This document shows positions 15,902-24,705 of a DNA stretch of 34,981 nt, in pieces. The number at the start of each line of letters is the position of its first letter. Position 1 is the first letter of the stretch. The notes under the pieces were generated by a model. That model made no database searches and was not told the DNA's origin. It was given only the letters and a program-made list of their open reading frames with translations. The translations under genes were made by a program, and so were the position numbers. The stretch lies in NCBI RefSeq assembly GCF_024461735.1, contig NZ_JANGAD010000014.1, forward strand, positions 1 through 34,981, in the 5' to 3' direction. This DNA is from Anaerotignum propionicum. GTDB lineage: Bacteria; Bacillota; Clostridia; Lachnospirales; Anaerotignaceae.

Positions 15902-18145
15902 ATGATGAAAAAAACGACAACAGGAATAAAGGCAAACGGTAAATTTGCTTTTATTCTTTTTGTGTTTATGGCAGTATTTACAACTGTTTTCGGTAGAATC
16001 GTTTATCTAAAGGCAGTTCATGGAGAAGAGTATGAGGCTGCTGCGAAAAATCAGCAGATTAACCGTTATGATGCAGTCATAGCTGCCAACAGAGGGAGTA
16101 TCCTCGACCGAAATGAGCAAGTGCTTGCAATTTCCACAGCTGTTTATAACGTTGTTCTTGATCCCTTGGTTTTAGCAGAAAATAAAGAAGCTGAGCAAGA
16201 AAAGACGTTAACAACATTGTGCCAAAAATTCCCTGAATTGGACTATGCAACCCTAAAAGGTTACATTACTGAAAACCCAACCACAGGAAAAATAAACTTA
16301 CCCAATCACTGGAAATACTTAGTCAAAGAGATTGATCGTTCCTTAAAAGAGGAGCTGGAAGAAATGAAATTAAAGGGAGTTTATTATGAGAAGACAACAA
16401 AACGTTCTTACCCTTTGAAAACGTTAGGGTGTCACTTGTTGGGCTTCATTCGAGGGGATGCCCAATGGGGTATTGAAGGCAAATATGGTGATTATATGGT
16501 CGGTACACCGGGTCGCTCTTTTATTCTCTATGATGGTGCTGATGGAGTTTCTTATCAGGACTATCCCGCAAAAGATGGAGATACTGTAATCACCACCATT
16601 GATTACACCATTCAGCAGTATGCAGAAGAAGCCGTGGCAGAGACTGCCGCCAAATGGCCTTCTGAGCATATAGCTTCAATTGTGATGGATCCCAATACAG
16701 GGGAAGTCATTGCTTTGGCCGAATCCAATCCCTTTGATTTGAATCAGCCGGGAACTCCTCTGCAGACTGAAACAGACCCTGCATTTAAAACTGCTTGGGA
16801 AGCTAAGAGCAGTAAAGAACAGATGGATTATTTAAATAATATGTGGAAAAACTTTAGCATCAGCAGCACGTATGAGCCAGGTTCCATTTATAAGCCATTG
16901 GTGGCGGCGGCAGCTCTTGAGGAGGGGGTCATTACCCCACAAACAACCTTTTATTGTGGTGGCTCCATTGATGTAAGTGGTACGCCAATTCACTGTCATT
17001 TAAGAACGGGACATGGCACTGTGAATGTAAAAGATATTTTGGCCCAGTCTTGTAACGTAGGTATTATTCAAATTGCCCAGAAGCTTGGAGCTGAGAAAGT
17101 TTATCGTTATCAAATGGAGTTTGGTTTCGGTAAAAAAACAGGTATCGATTTACCCGGTGAAGAAGATGCTTCAAAAGTGCTTCACTCTTTATCAGGCATT
17201 GGCCCTACAGAATTGGCTACCATTTCCTTTGGGCAGACATTTAACTGTACAACGATTCAAATTATTTCGGCATTTTCTGCTTTAATAAACGGGGGCAACA
17301 TTATGAAACCCTACGTTGTTTCTCAGGTGATTGATCCCAATGGTGATGTTGCATATGAAAATAAACCGGAGGTTGTGCGTCAGGTTATTTCCAAAGAAAC
17401 TTCTGACTATTTGCGTGTTGCACTCAAGGCAACTGTAGAAGAAGGAACAGGTAAAAAAATTCAGATTCCCGGTTATTCCATTGGATGTAAAACAGGTACA
17501 GCAGAACAGGGCTCCAGAGATAGAGATGATCTTTGGACATTGACCCATATGGCGTATTTTCCTGCTGAAAATCCAAAGTATATTATCCTTTCGGTCATTC
17601 ATCTTCCAGAAGCTTATGTGGATGGCGTACAAAGCACTGCCCCCATGACAAAGGCTTTGATGGAAAAAATTATTAAGTACAAAAACTTGGAACCCACGGA
17701 AAAAACACAGAATGCATCATCATTGACCACCAAGGCAACCGTCAAGCTACCTGACTATGTTGGAAGTTCTGCTTATGACGTTGTGTCTGATTTGGATGGA
17801 AAAGAATTAACCTACAAAGTAGTGGGTACAGGCAACACCATTACAAATCAGGTACCTAAGGGTGGCACACAAGTGGAAAAGGGTAGCGAAATCATTCTTT
17901 ATGTTGAAAAATCTGAAAAGGATGCAGGGTCAGCGTCTGTACCGAATGTTGTTGGTAAGACTTATGAGGAGGCAACGGCGGCTTTGAAAAAGGCAGGCTT
18001 TGAGGTGGTCTTTGAGGGTGAAACCGACGGAGTTGTTTCTTCTCAGAACCCCAAATATGGTGTATCAGCTGCAAAAGGCACTGAAATCAAAATACAGCTG
18101 ACAAAAAAGGAAGAAGGCAAAAAGAATCCCACCCAAGGTGAATGA
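15902..18145 (+). CDS. pbpB: Class B penicillin-binding protein, septal type (PbpB/FtsI) with two PASTA domains
   Basis: A 747-residue transpeptidase that cross-links septal peptidoglycan. It has an N-terminal membrane anchor (residues 16-36), a dimerisation domain starting with RGSILDRN near 64, and the catalytic domain with S328-I-Y-K331 (SxxK), S383-C-N (SxN) and K530-T-G (KTG). Two PASTA domains follow (about 617-672 and 679-735: VKLPDYVGSSAYDV and VPNVVGKTYEEA). Two PASTA repeats in the first of two tandem PBP genes match B. subtilis pbpB upstream of spoVD, which decides the assignment. It begins 3 bases after ftsL, preceded by AAAGGA. Confidence 0.92.
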   Translation: MMKKTTTGIKANGKFAFILFVFMAVFTTVFGRIVYLKAVHGEEYEAAAKNQQINRYDAVIAANRGSILDRNEQVLAISTAVYNVVLDPLVLAENKEAEQEKTLTTLCQKFPELDYATLKGYITENPTTGKINLPNHWKYLVKEIDRSLKEELEEMKLKGVYYEKTTKRSYPLKTLGCHLLGFIRGDAQWGIEGKYGDYMVGTPGRSFILYDGADGVSYQDYPAKDGDTVITTIDYTIQQYAEEAVAETAAKWPSEHIASIVMDPNTGEVIALAESNPFDLNQPGTPLQTETDPAFKTAWEAKSSKEQMDYLNNMWKNFSISSTYEPGSIYKPLVAAAALEEGVITPQTTFYCGGSIDVSGTPIHCHLRTGHGTVNVKDILAQSCNVGIIQIAQKLGAEKVYRYQMEFGFGKKTGIDLPGEEDASKVLHSLSGIGPTELATISFGQTFNCTTIQIISAFSALINGGNIMKPYVVSQVIDPNGDVAYENKPEVVRQVISKETSDYLRVALKATVEEGTGKKIQIPGYSIGCKTGTAEQGSRDRDDLWTLTHMAYFPAENPKYIILSVIHLPEAYVDGVQSTAPMTKALMEKIIKYKNLEPTEKTQNASSLTTKATVKLPDYVGSSAYDVVSDLDGKELTYKVVGTGNTITNQVPKGGTQVEKGSEIILYVEKSEKDAGSASVPNVVGKTYEEATAALKKAGFEVVFEGETDGVVSSQNPKYGVSAAKGTEIKIQLTKKEEGKKNPTQGE

Positions 18146-18234
18146 TAAAAATGAAAGATTGTTTTTTTATTGAGTAAAAAGGATATAAATTATGCTTATT
18201 TTCATAACAAGACTTGACTTTCAGAATTAAACGC

Positions 18235-18261
18235 ATACACGCCCTGTTTTTTCCATATATT
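18235..18261 (+). promoter_or_regulatory. Sigma-E-type promoter for spoVD
   Basis: ATA at 18235-18237 and CATATATT at 18254-18261, 16 bases apart, match the mother-cell sigma-E pattern (ATA, 16-18 bases, CATA three any T). B. subtilis spoVD is known to be transcribed by sigma-E. The transcript would start near 18268, just before the ribosome binding site. Confidence 0.55.
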
Positions 18262-18293
18262 TTTTATAAATGGAGAAGGCAGGGGTGTTTTTC

Positions 18294-20237
18294 ATGGAAA
18301 GACCACCTATAGGGGTTAAAAAAAAGCTGCTGGTATTTTTGTTTGGGGCAATGTTTGGTTTTACTTTATTGCTCGGCAGAATTATTTATATTGAGTTGTT
18401 CCGTTCCCAGCAGTGGCAGGAAATGGCCTATGAACAGCAAACAAGAGATAGGCTGATTATGCCGAAAAGAGGCAGTATTTTGGATAGAAATGGTGTGGGA
18501 ATTGCGTTGACGGAAACGGTAAATGCTGTTAGTGTTATTCCAGTACAAGCAAAAGATAAAGAAAAAACTGCATCTTATCTGGCGGAAAAGTTAGATTTGG
18601 ATTATGAGACCGTTTTAAAAAAGGTTCAGGAGAAAGTGGCTTTGGTCAGAATAAAAACCAAGGTTGATAGTGAGCTGGCGGCGGAGATTCGAAAGGCGGA
18701 GATCCCCGGTGTCATGGTGGACGAGGATGTAAAGCGGGTATACCCCTTTTCGGAAATGGGTGCCCAAGTAATTGGTTTTGTGGGAAAGGACAATCAGGGT
18801 ATTTTGGGCCTAGAGGCCAAATATGATGATCTTTTAGAGGGGAAGCAGGGGAAGATTTTAACCCTTACTGATTCCAGAGGAAATGAAGTTGACAGTCAAC
18901 AGGAACGAATTCCACCCGAGGATGGAAAAAATCTTGTGACAACCATTGACGTGGTGCTACAACAATATGCAGAGCAAACGATTGCAAAAGCGGTGGAAAC
19001 GAAGGGGGCAGACCATGGTCTCATTATCGTCTTAAATCCACAAAACGGTGAGATATATGCGATGGCAAACTATCCATTTTTTGACTTGAATGATCCTTTT
19101 ACCATTAATGATGATGCTCTGGCGCAAATTTGGAGCACCCTTTCGGAGAAGGAGCGCAATGATTATTTGAATGCAATGTGGCGAAATACGGCCATTAATG
19201 ATACCTATGAACCGGGTAGTACTTTTAAAATTGTAACCTCGGCGGCAGGGCTTGAAGAGGGCGTTGTAACGCCAGAAAGCACCTTTCAGTGTAACGGCTT
19301 TTATGTAGTTGGTGATAGACGTATTAAATGCTGGCGTTTTCCCCGTACCCATGGTTCGGAGACTTTTATTCAGGGTGTACAAAACTCTTGTAACCCCGTT
19401 TTTATGCAGGTTGCTGAGCGGGTAGGTGCAGAGAAGTTCTTAAATTATATGAAAAAATTTGGCTTTGACCAAAAAACAGGGGTTGACCTTGCCGGTGAAG
19501 CGGTGGGCATTATCCACAAGCTTGAAAACATTGGCCCTGTAGAGCTTGCGACCATGAGCTTTGGTCAGTCTTTTCAAATTACACCGTTACAGCTTCTAAG
19601 AGCGGCAGCATCTATTGTGAATGGTGGTAACCTTGTAACGCCTCATTTTGCAAAGGGAATTGCTGATGAGGATGGAAACATGGTTGAGGAATTTCAATAT
19701 GAAAAAGGGGAACAGGTTATTTCAAAGGAAACTTCTGAAACGATGAAAATGATATTGGAAAGCGTTGTATCCCAAGGAACCGGCAGCAAGACCTATATAC
19801 CGGGATATCGCATTGGCGGTAAAACAGCTACATCCGAAAAGCTGCCACGTAAAAGTGGCAAATATATTGCGTCGTTTATGGCTTTTGCGCCGGCGGAAAA
19901 TCCCCAAGTAATGGCGCTGGTTTTAATTGATGAGCCAAAGGGTGTTTATTACGGAGGTACCGTAGCAGGCCCTGTTATGCAGGAATTGATGAAGAATACT
20001 TTACCATACATAGGGGTTGAACCGGTTTATAGCGAAAAAGAAGCCCAAGAGGCGGCAAAAGAACAAGCCACTATGCCTGATGTGATCGGTATGACTTATC
20101 AGGAGGCAAAAAATACATTGCAAAAAGAGGGGTTATCAGTAAGTGCTCGAGGAGAGGGAGAAACTGTTAAAAGGCAATTACCACCCTCTGGAGAAACCAT
20201 AAATAAAGGAACCCAAGTAATCGTTTATTTAGAATGA
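18294..20237 (+). CDS. spoVD: Stage V sporulation protein D (class B PBP with one PASTA domain)
   Basis: A 647-residue class B PBP, close to the 645 of B. subtilis SpoVD, which cross-links spore cortex peptidoglycan in the mother cell. The ATG at 18294 follows GCAGGGGTG; an ATG eight codons earlier lacks a site. A membrane anchor lies at about 12-32 (LLVFLFGAMFGFTLLLGRII). The catalytic domain has S309-T-F-K312 (SxxK) and S365-C-N (SxN), but the third motif reads K510-T-A in GGKTATSEK, with Ala instead of Gly. One PASTA domain ends the protein (MPDVIGMTYQEAKNTLQKEG). A sigma-E-type promoter precedes it. It lies 150 bases after pbpB. Confidence 0.9.
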   Translation: MERPPIGVKKKLLVFLFGAMFGFTLLLGRIIYIELFRSQQWQEMAYEQQTRDRLIMPKRGSILDRNGVGIALTETVNAVSVIPVQAKDKEKTASYLAEKLDLDYETVLKKVQEKVALVRIKTKVDSELAAEIRKAEIPGVMVDEDVKRVYPFSEMGAQVIGFVGKDNQGILGLEAKYDDLLEGKQGKILTLTDSRGNEVDSQQERIPPEDGKNLVTTIDVVLQQYAEQTIAKAVETKGADHGLIIVLNPQNGEIYAMANYPFFDLNDPFTINDDALAQIWSTLSEKERNDYLNAMWRNTAINDTYEPGSTFKIVTSAAGLEEGVVTPESTFQCNGFYVVGDRRIKCWRFPRTHGSETFIQGVQNSCNPVFMQVAERVGAEKFLNYMKKFGFDQKTGVDLAGEAVGIIHKLENIGPVELATMSFGQSFQITPLQLLRAAASIVNGGNLVTPHFAKGIADEDGNMVEEFQYEKGEQVISKETSETMKMILESVVSQGTGSKTYIPGYRIGGKTATSEKLPRKSGKYIASFMAFAPAENPQVMALVLIDEPKGVYYGGTVAGPVMQELMKNTLPYIGVEPVYSEKEAQEAAKEQATMPDVIGMTYQEAKNTLQKEGLSVSARGEGETVKRQLPPSGETINKGTQVIVYLE

Positions 20238-20395
20238 AAAAAACTTATGGTGTATTATAAATAAGAAAATCCTTTTGTAGATGAAAGAAAAAGCTCAGAA
20301 GTGGTAAAAATAATTGGTAGATTAGCGTAAATGTGGTATACTTTTCCCTGCGTGATTTTTTTCGTAGACAAAGATAAGATTTTGTATTTGAAAAT

Positions 20396-20414
20396 CAAGA
20401 TTTTTCTTGTTTTT
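20396..20414 (+). terminator. Weak terminator after spoVD
   Basis: CAAGA, TTTT loop, TCTTG, then TTTTT form a short hairpin with a T-run, extended by A-T pairs outside a single mismatch. It lies 160 bases after the spoVD stop. Confidence 0.45.
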
Positions 20415-20513
20415 AAAGGGAAAGGTACCCCCATTTACGAGGGTTTCAATTTGAAATTTTTTACTTTTACCAGTCAAATATATTCTTTTCAATCTAGTTG
20501 AAATGAACAAAGC

Positions 20514-20544
20514 CGTATTTCATAAAAAAATGGGATGAAATACG
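20514..20544. repeat. Perfect 10-base inverted repeat upstream of the murE promoter
   Basis: CGTATTTCAT (20514-20523) and ATGAAATACG (20535-20544) flank 11 bases. There is no T-run on either side, so it is not a standard terminator. It ends 8 bases before the -35 box of murE and could be an operator. The rest of the 440-base gap between spoVD and murE holds no gene that I can see. Confidence 0.6.
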
Positions 20545-20552
20545 AAAAAGTA

Positions 20553-20581
20553 TTGTAATTATCGCTCATTGTATTTAAAAT
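20553..20581 (+). promoter_or_regulatory. Promoter for murE and downstream genes
   Basis: TTGTAA at 20553-20558 and TAAAAT at 20576-20581 are 17 bases apart. The leader to murE would be about 90 bases. Confidence 0.6.
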
Positions 20582-20678
20582 GATGAAGTGATTTTACATA
20601 AATGTTTTTACTGACGACAAAAGCTTTCCTCAAATATGCCGAGGGCTGGCAATCGTTTAACCAAAGGAGGAAACAGCC

Positions 20679-22133
20679 ATGGAATTGCAAAAGCTGTTAG
20701 AGGGGGTTTCCTATAAAGTATTACAAGGAAACCTATCTATTGAAGTGAAAAAAATTGAGTATGACTCCCGAAAGATTCTTGCGGGAGATGTTTTTGTGTG
20801 TGTTACCGGTTTTCAGGTGGATGGGCATAAATTTGGGGCAAAAGCAGTAGAAAACGGCGCAGTTGCCTTGATTTGTGAGCATTTACCAGAGGAAATCGGC
20901 GGGGAAATTTCAGTTATACTGGTGGAGAATGCCCGTGAAGCCTTGGCCTTCATGGCGGTAAATTATTATAAAAAGCCTTCTGAAAAAATGCATGTTGTTG
21001 GCGTTACCGGTACTAACGGAAAAACCACCACCACATATTTAATCAAGTCGGTATTAGACCATATGGGAAAAAAGGTTGGTGTTGTGGGAACCATTGAGAA
21101 TCGTATTGGTGATAGAATACTCCATACAGAGCGTACCACCCCAGAATCAAAGGAGCTGCAGGAATTACTGGACACAATGGTGAAAGAAGATGTAAGCCAT
21201 GTGGTTATGGAGGTATCCTCCCATTCCTTAGATTTGCATAGGGTTGATGGCATTGCATATGAGATTGGGATTTTTACAAATTTAACCCAAGACCATTTGG
21301 ATTATCATAAAACCATGGAGAATTATAAAGAGGCAAAATCCAAACTATTTCAACGGGCAAAAAAAAGTATAATCAATATGGATGATGCCGCTGGAAGCTT
21401 TATGAAGGATAAGGCGACTGGTCAGGTATTGACTTTTTCTGTTGACAACGCTGCTGATTTACAGGCAAAAGATATAGAAATTACTGCTGAGGGTACGGAT
21501 TTTTCCTTGTCTTGGGATGAAAAGGAATATCATGTCCATTTGAGTACCCCAGGTAGATTCAGTGTTTACAATGCTTTGGGTGCCATTGGAGCATGCTTGC
21601 TTCTGGAAATTCCCATGGAGGATATTATAACTGGGCTTCAAGAAAATCATGGGGTGGCTGGTCGCTTTCAAGCTGTGCGCAGCAAAAAAGGGTACCAAGC
21701 TGTTGTAGATTATGCTCACACGCCGGATGGGTTAGATAATATTTTAAAAACTACCCGTGAGTTTGCCAAAGGGCGAATAATTACTATTTTTGGTTGTGGT
21801 GGTGACAGAGATAAAACAAAACGACCAATCATGGGCGAAATTGCAGGCAATGGTTCCGAGTATTGTATTATTACATCTGATAATCCCAGAACAGAAGACC
21901 CTCTAACCATTTTAAATGAGGTGGAGGTAGGGATGAAAAAGACATCTTGCTCCTATGAAAAAATTGCTGACAGAGGTGAGGCAATTTATAAAGGGGCAAA
22001 AATGGCAAAGGCCGGCGATGTGATTATCATTGCAGGGAAGGGACATGAAACTTATCAGATTTTTAAAGACTGCACCATTCATTTTGACGATATGGAAGAG
22101 ATACGAAAGGCTTTTGGTGAGGATTGCTTATGA
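20679..22133 (+). CDS. murE: UDP-MurNAc-L-Ala-D-Glu--meso-diaminopimelate ligase
   Basis: A 484-residue cytoplasmic Mur ligase that adds the third residue of the peptidoglycan stem peptide. The uridine-binding domain (1-105) has YDSRKILAGDVFVC; the ATPase domain starts with GTNGKTTT at 111-118 and includes TTPESKELQELLD and FTNLTQDHLDYHKTMENY (with the Lys that is carbamylated lying nearby); the C-terminal domain has DYAHTPDGLDNIL and FGCGGDRDKTKRPIMG. DNPR at 401-404 is the specificity motif for meso-diaminopimelate rather than lysine, which predicts DAP-type peptidoglycan. AAAGGAGG precedes the ATG. The stop overlaps the murF start as ATGA. Confidence 0.97.
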   Translation: MELQKLLEGVSYKVLQGNLSIEVKKIEYDSRKILAGDVFVCVTGFQVDGHKFGAKAVENGAVALICEHLPEEIGGEISVILVENAREALAFMAVNYYKKPSEKMHVVGVTGTNGKTTTTYLIKSVLDHMGKKVGVVGTIENRIGDRILHTERTTPESKELQELLDTMVKEDVSHVVMEVSSHSLDLHRVDGIAYEIGIFTNLTQDHLDYHKTMENYKEAKSKLFQRAKKSIINMDDAAGSFMKDKATGQVLTFSVDNAADLQAKDIEITAEGTDFSLSWDEKEYHVHLSTPGRFSVYNALGAIGACLLLEIPMEDIITGLQENHGVAGRFQAVRSKKGYQAVVDYAHTPDGLDNILKTTREFAKGRIITIFGCGGDRDKTKRPIMGEIAGNGSEYCIITSDNPRTEDPLTILNEVEVGMKKTSCSYEKIADRGEAIYKGAKMAKAGDVIIIAGKGHETYQIFKDCTIHFDDMEEIRKAFGEDCL

Positions 22134-23515
22134 AAAAAATGACCATTGGAGAAATCATTGAGGCAACGAATGCGCAGGTAATTGCAGTGGACGGTCTGGA
22201 TGAAGTTTTAAATAAAACCATTTCTCATATTACGCAGAATTCTAAGGAAGTAACGAAGGACAGTCTGTTTTTTGCAGTACAGGGAGAGCGTGTGGATGGG
22301 CATCAGTTTATTGAGGAATGCTTTGAAAAGGGCATTGCTGCCTGTTTGTCCTCCAAGGTAATCGCGCCCAAAAAAGGTAGCGTTTTGCTTTTGGTTCCCG
22401 ATGTAAAAAAGGCTTTGCTGAAATTGGCGGCACATTATAGAAATAAATTTAATATTCCTTTTATTGGGATTACCGGAAGCGTAGGGAAAACTACAACTAA
22501 GGATATGGTGGCTTCCGTTTTGGGGCAGAAATACGATGTTCTCTGGACACAAGGGAATTATAACAATGATATTGGTGTACCTTTGACATTATTCCGTTTG
22601 GAGGATCATCATGAAATTGCGGTGATTGAAATGGGTATGAATCATTTCGGCGAAATTCATGCATTGGCAGAGGTAGTTCGACCGCAGTTAGGGTTGATTT
22701 CTAATGTTGGCGTTGCCCATATTGAGTATTTGGGTAGTAGAGAGGGCATTTTGAAGGCCAAGTGCGAGATGTTCGATTTCATGCCAAAGGATGGCATTGC
22801 GGTTTTAAATGGAGATAATGATATGCTCAGCACGTTAGAGGGGAAGCTTCCTCAAAAATTGCGCTGGTTTGGCATTGAAAATAAAAAAGATATTTATGCG
22901 GATCATTTGGAGCTTATGGGGATGGAAAAAACCAAATGCACCATCCATACCCCTGGGGGTTCTTTTGATGCAATGATACCCATGCCTGGAGAACACATGG
23001 TCTTGAATGCCTTATCTGCAGTTACAGTGGGGCTTGAGATGGGTCTGAGTTTTGCAGAAATAAAAGAGGGCATTGAGAATTTTGTGCCAACGAAGAACCG
23101 AATGAATATTATGAAGCTGGAAAATGGTATAACTGTTTTAAATGATGTTTATAATGCAAACCCTGTTTCCGTGAAGGCGTCACTGAATATTCTCGCAAAT
23201 GCAGAAGGTCGTAAAGTGGGAATCTTAGGATTTATGGGAGAGCTCGGAGAGTATGCATCTCAAATGCATGAAGAAGTTGGTGCCTATGCCGCAGAAAAAG
23301 AAATTGATCTTCTTTTTTGTATAGGAAGATTCAATGTTGAAATGATGCAAGGCGCAAAAAACAGTGGACTCAAAGAGGTTTATTGCTTTAATAGTCAAGA
23401 GGATTTTTGGAACGAAGGTTTGGCAATGCTGAAAAAGGGGGATGCTGTTTTGGTGAAGGCATCCAGAAGCATGGCATTGGAAAAAACCGTAGAAAAAATA
23501 CAGGGAGTGAACTAA
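22130..23515 (+). CDS. murF: UDP-MurNAc-tripeptide--D-Ala-D-Ala ligase
   Basis: A 461-residue Mur ligase that attaches D-Ala-D-Ala to complete UDP-MurNAc-pentapeptide. The ATP-binding motif is GITGSVGKTTTKDMVASVL near residue 111; further blocks are GNYNNDIGVPLTLFRL, AVIEMGMNHFGEIHALAEV, ISNVGVAHIEYLGSREGILKAK (shown in part: NVGVAHIEYLGS), MPGEHMVLNALSAVTVG and LNDVYNANPVSVKASL. The ATG at 22130 overlaps the murE stop and has GGTGAGG 7 bases upstream; a TTG two codons earlier is less likely. mraY starts one base after the stop. Confidence 0.96.
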   Translation: MKKMTIGEIIEATNAQVIAVDGLDEVLNKTISHITQNSKEVTKDSLFFAVQGERVDGHQFIEECFEKGIAACLSSKVIAPKKGSVLLLVPDVKKALLKLAAHYRNKFNIPFIGITGSVGKTTTKDMVASVLGQKYDVLWTQGNYNNDIGVPLTLFRLEDHHEIAVIEMGMNHFGEIHALAEVVRPQLGLISNVGVAHIEYLGSREGILKAKCEMFDFMPKDGIAVLNGDNDMLSTLEGKLPQKLRWFGIENKKDIYADHLELMGMEKTKCTIHTPGGSFDAMIPMPGEHMVLNALSAVTVGLEMGLSFAEIKEGIENFVPTKNRMNIMKLENGITVLNDVYNANPVSVKASLNILANAEGRKVGILGFMGELGEYASQMHEEVGAYAAEKEIDLLFCIGRFNVEMMQGAKNSGLKEVYCFNSQEDFWNEGLAMLKKGDAVLVKASRSMALEKTVEKIQGVN

Positions 23516-23516
23516 A

Positions 23517-24503
23517 GTGGGGTCTTTGGAACAGGCGGTATACGCAATCATTATATCTTTCGTGGTAGGGGTTATCCTTTGTCCGGTTATGATTCCTATG
23601 CTGCACAGATTAAAGTTTGGGCAAAATGTAAGGGATGATGGACCTCAAAGCCATTTGCAAAAGCAAGGCACACCAACCATGGGGGGCATTGCATTTTTAA
23701 TTGCATTTGCTGTAGCAGCAGCATTTTTTATGAAAGGAAATACCGATGGTACGGTTATTGTTTTGGTAACAGTTTGCTATGGAATTATCGGTTTTTTGGA
23801 TGACTATATCAAGGTAGTAAAAAAGCGTTCCCTTGGATTGCGGGCGATGCAGAAAATATTGCTCCAGCTCATTGTGACAGGAGGTTTTTGCTGGTACATG
23901 TATGCTAGTGGCATTGGGACAGAAGTTTATATTCCTTTTGGCCAAGGTGTAAGCATTGATTTGGGAATTCTTTTTGTGCCATTTTTATTTGTGGCCATAC
24001 TTGGCACAGTAAATGGGGTTAACTTGACCGATGGTTTGGACGGTCTGGCAGGAGGCGTTACTCTGATTGTGGCAGCTTTTTTTGCTGTTGTAGCTTGGGC
24101 GGCAGGAAGCACAGTTTCACCCATTTGTGGAGCAATTATCGGTGGGTTGTTGGCATTTTTGATTTTTAATTCTTATCCCGCAAAGGTTTTTATGGGGGAT
24201 ACTGGTTCTCTTGCCTTAGGAGGATTTATTGCTTCAACGGCTTTTATATTAAAAATGCCCATTTTTATTTTGATTGTAGGATTTATTTACCTTTTGGAAT
24301 CCATCAGCACAATGCTTCAGGTTGGTTATTTTAAGCTTACAAAACGTAAATATGGCGCGGGAAAAAGATTGTTTAAAATGGCGCCCTTTCATCATCATTT
24401 AGAGCAGAGTGGTTGGAGAGAAACAAAGGTTGTCACACTGTTTTATGTGGCCACGGCTATGCTTTGTTTAATCGGTTTTTTGGGTTGTGACGGTATATTC
24501 TAG
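23517..24503 (+). CDS. mraY: Phospho-N-acetylmuramoyl-pentapeptide transferase
   Basis: A 328-residue polytopic membrane enzyme (about ten hydrophobic segments) that transfers phospho-MurNAc-pentapeptide to undecaprenyl phosphate, giving lipid I. Hallmarks: DDGPQSHLQKQGTPTMGG near residue 41, DDYIKVVKKRSLGL near 97 (the catalytic Asp pair), NGVNLTDGLDGLAGG near 165, MGDTGSLALGGF near 226 and the APFHHHLEQSGW loop near 290. Length is typical. The start is GTG with GGGAG about 9 bases upstream, one base after murF, which implies translational coupling. Confidence 0.96.
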   Translation: MGSLEQAVYAIIISFVVGVILCPVMIPMLHRLKFGQNVRDDGPQSHLQKQGTPTMGGIAFLIAFAVAAAFFMKGNTDGTVIVLVTVCYGIIGFLDDYIKVVKKRSLGLRAMQKILLQLIVTGGFCWYMYASGIGTEVYIPFGQGVSIDLGILFVPFLFVAILGTVNGVNLTDGLDGLAGGVTLIVAAFFAVVAWAAGSTVSPICGAIIGGLLAFLIFNSYPAKVFMGDTGSLALGGFIASTAFILKMPIFILIVGFIYLLESISTMLQVGYFKLTKRKYGAGKRLFKMAPFHHHLEQSGWRETKVVTLFYVATAMLCLIGFLGCDGIF

Positions 24504-24577
24504 AAGGGATTTTCCAAGAAAAAACGTTGTTTATTTCAAAGCATTGAGTTGTTAGAGATTAAAATAAGGTAATAAAT

Positions 24578-24637
24578 GTTCTATAACTTTAACATTTTGC
24601 ATAAAATTCGCAGAATATGGAAGTTTCATAATAGAAC
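24578..24637. repeat. Imperfect inverted repeat between mraY and murD
   Basis: GTTCTAT (24578-24584) pairs with ATAGAAC (24631-24637), and inside it AACTT (24585-24589) pairs with AAGTT (24621-24625) across a 5-base bulge. There is no T-run after it. It sits in the 170-base gap that separates murD from mraY and could be an RNA structure in the polycistronic message. Confidence 0.4.
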
Positions 24638-24705
24638 GTTCGGACTATATTTGACTGAAAAAGTACTTTGTTTTGCTGAAAACTTTCGGAAAGAGGGAAT
24701 CTAAA

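Noticed and set aside
18294..20237. spoVD as a broken gene because of KTA
   Set aside because: The frame is full length, other active-site motifs are intact and the PASTA domain is complete; the change is a substitution rather than decay.
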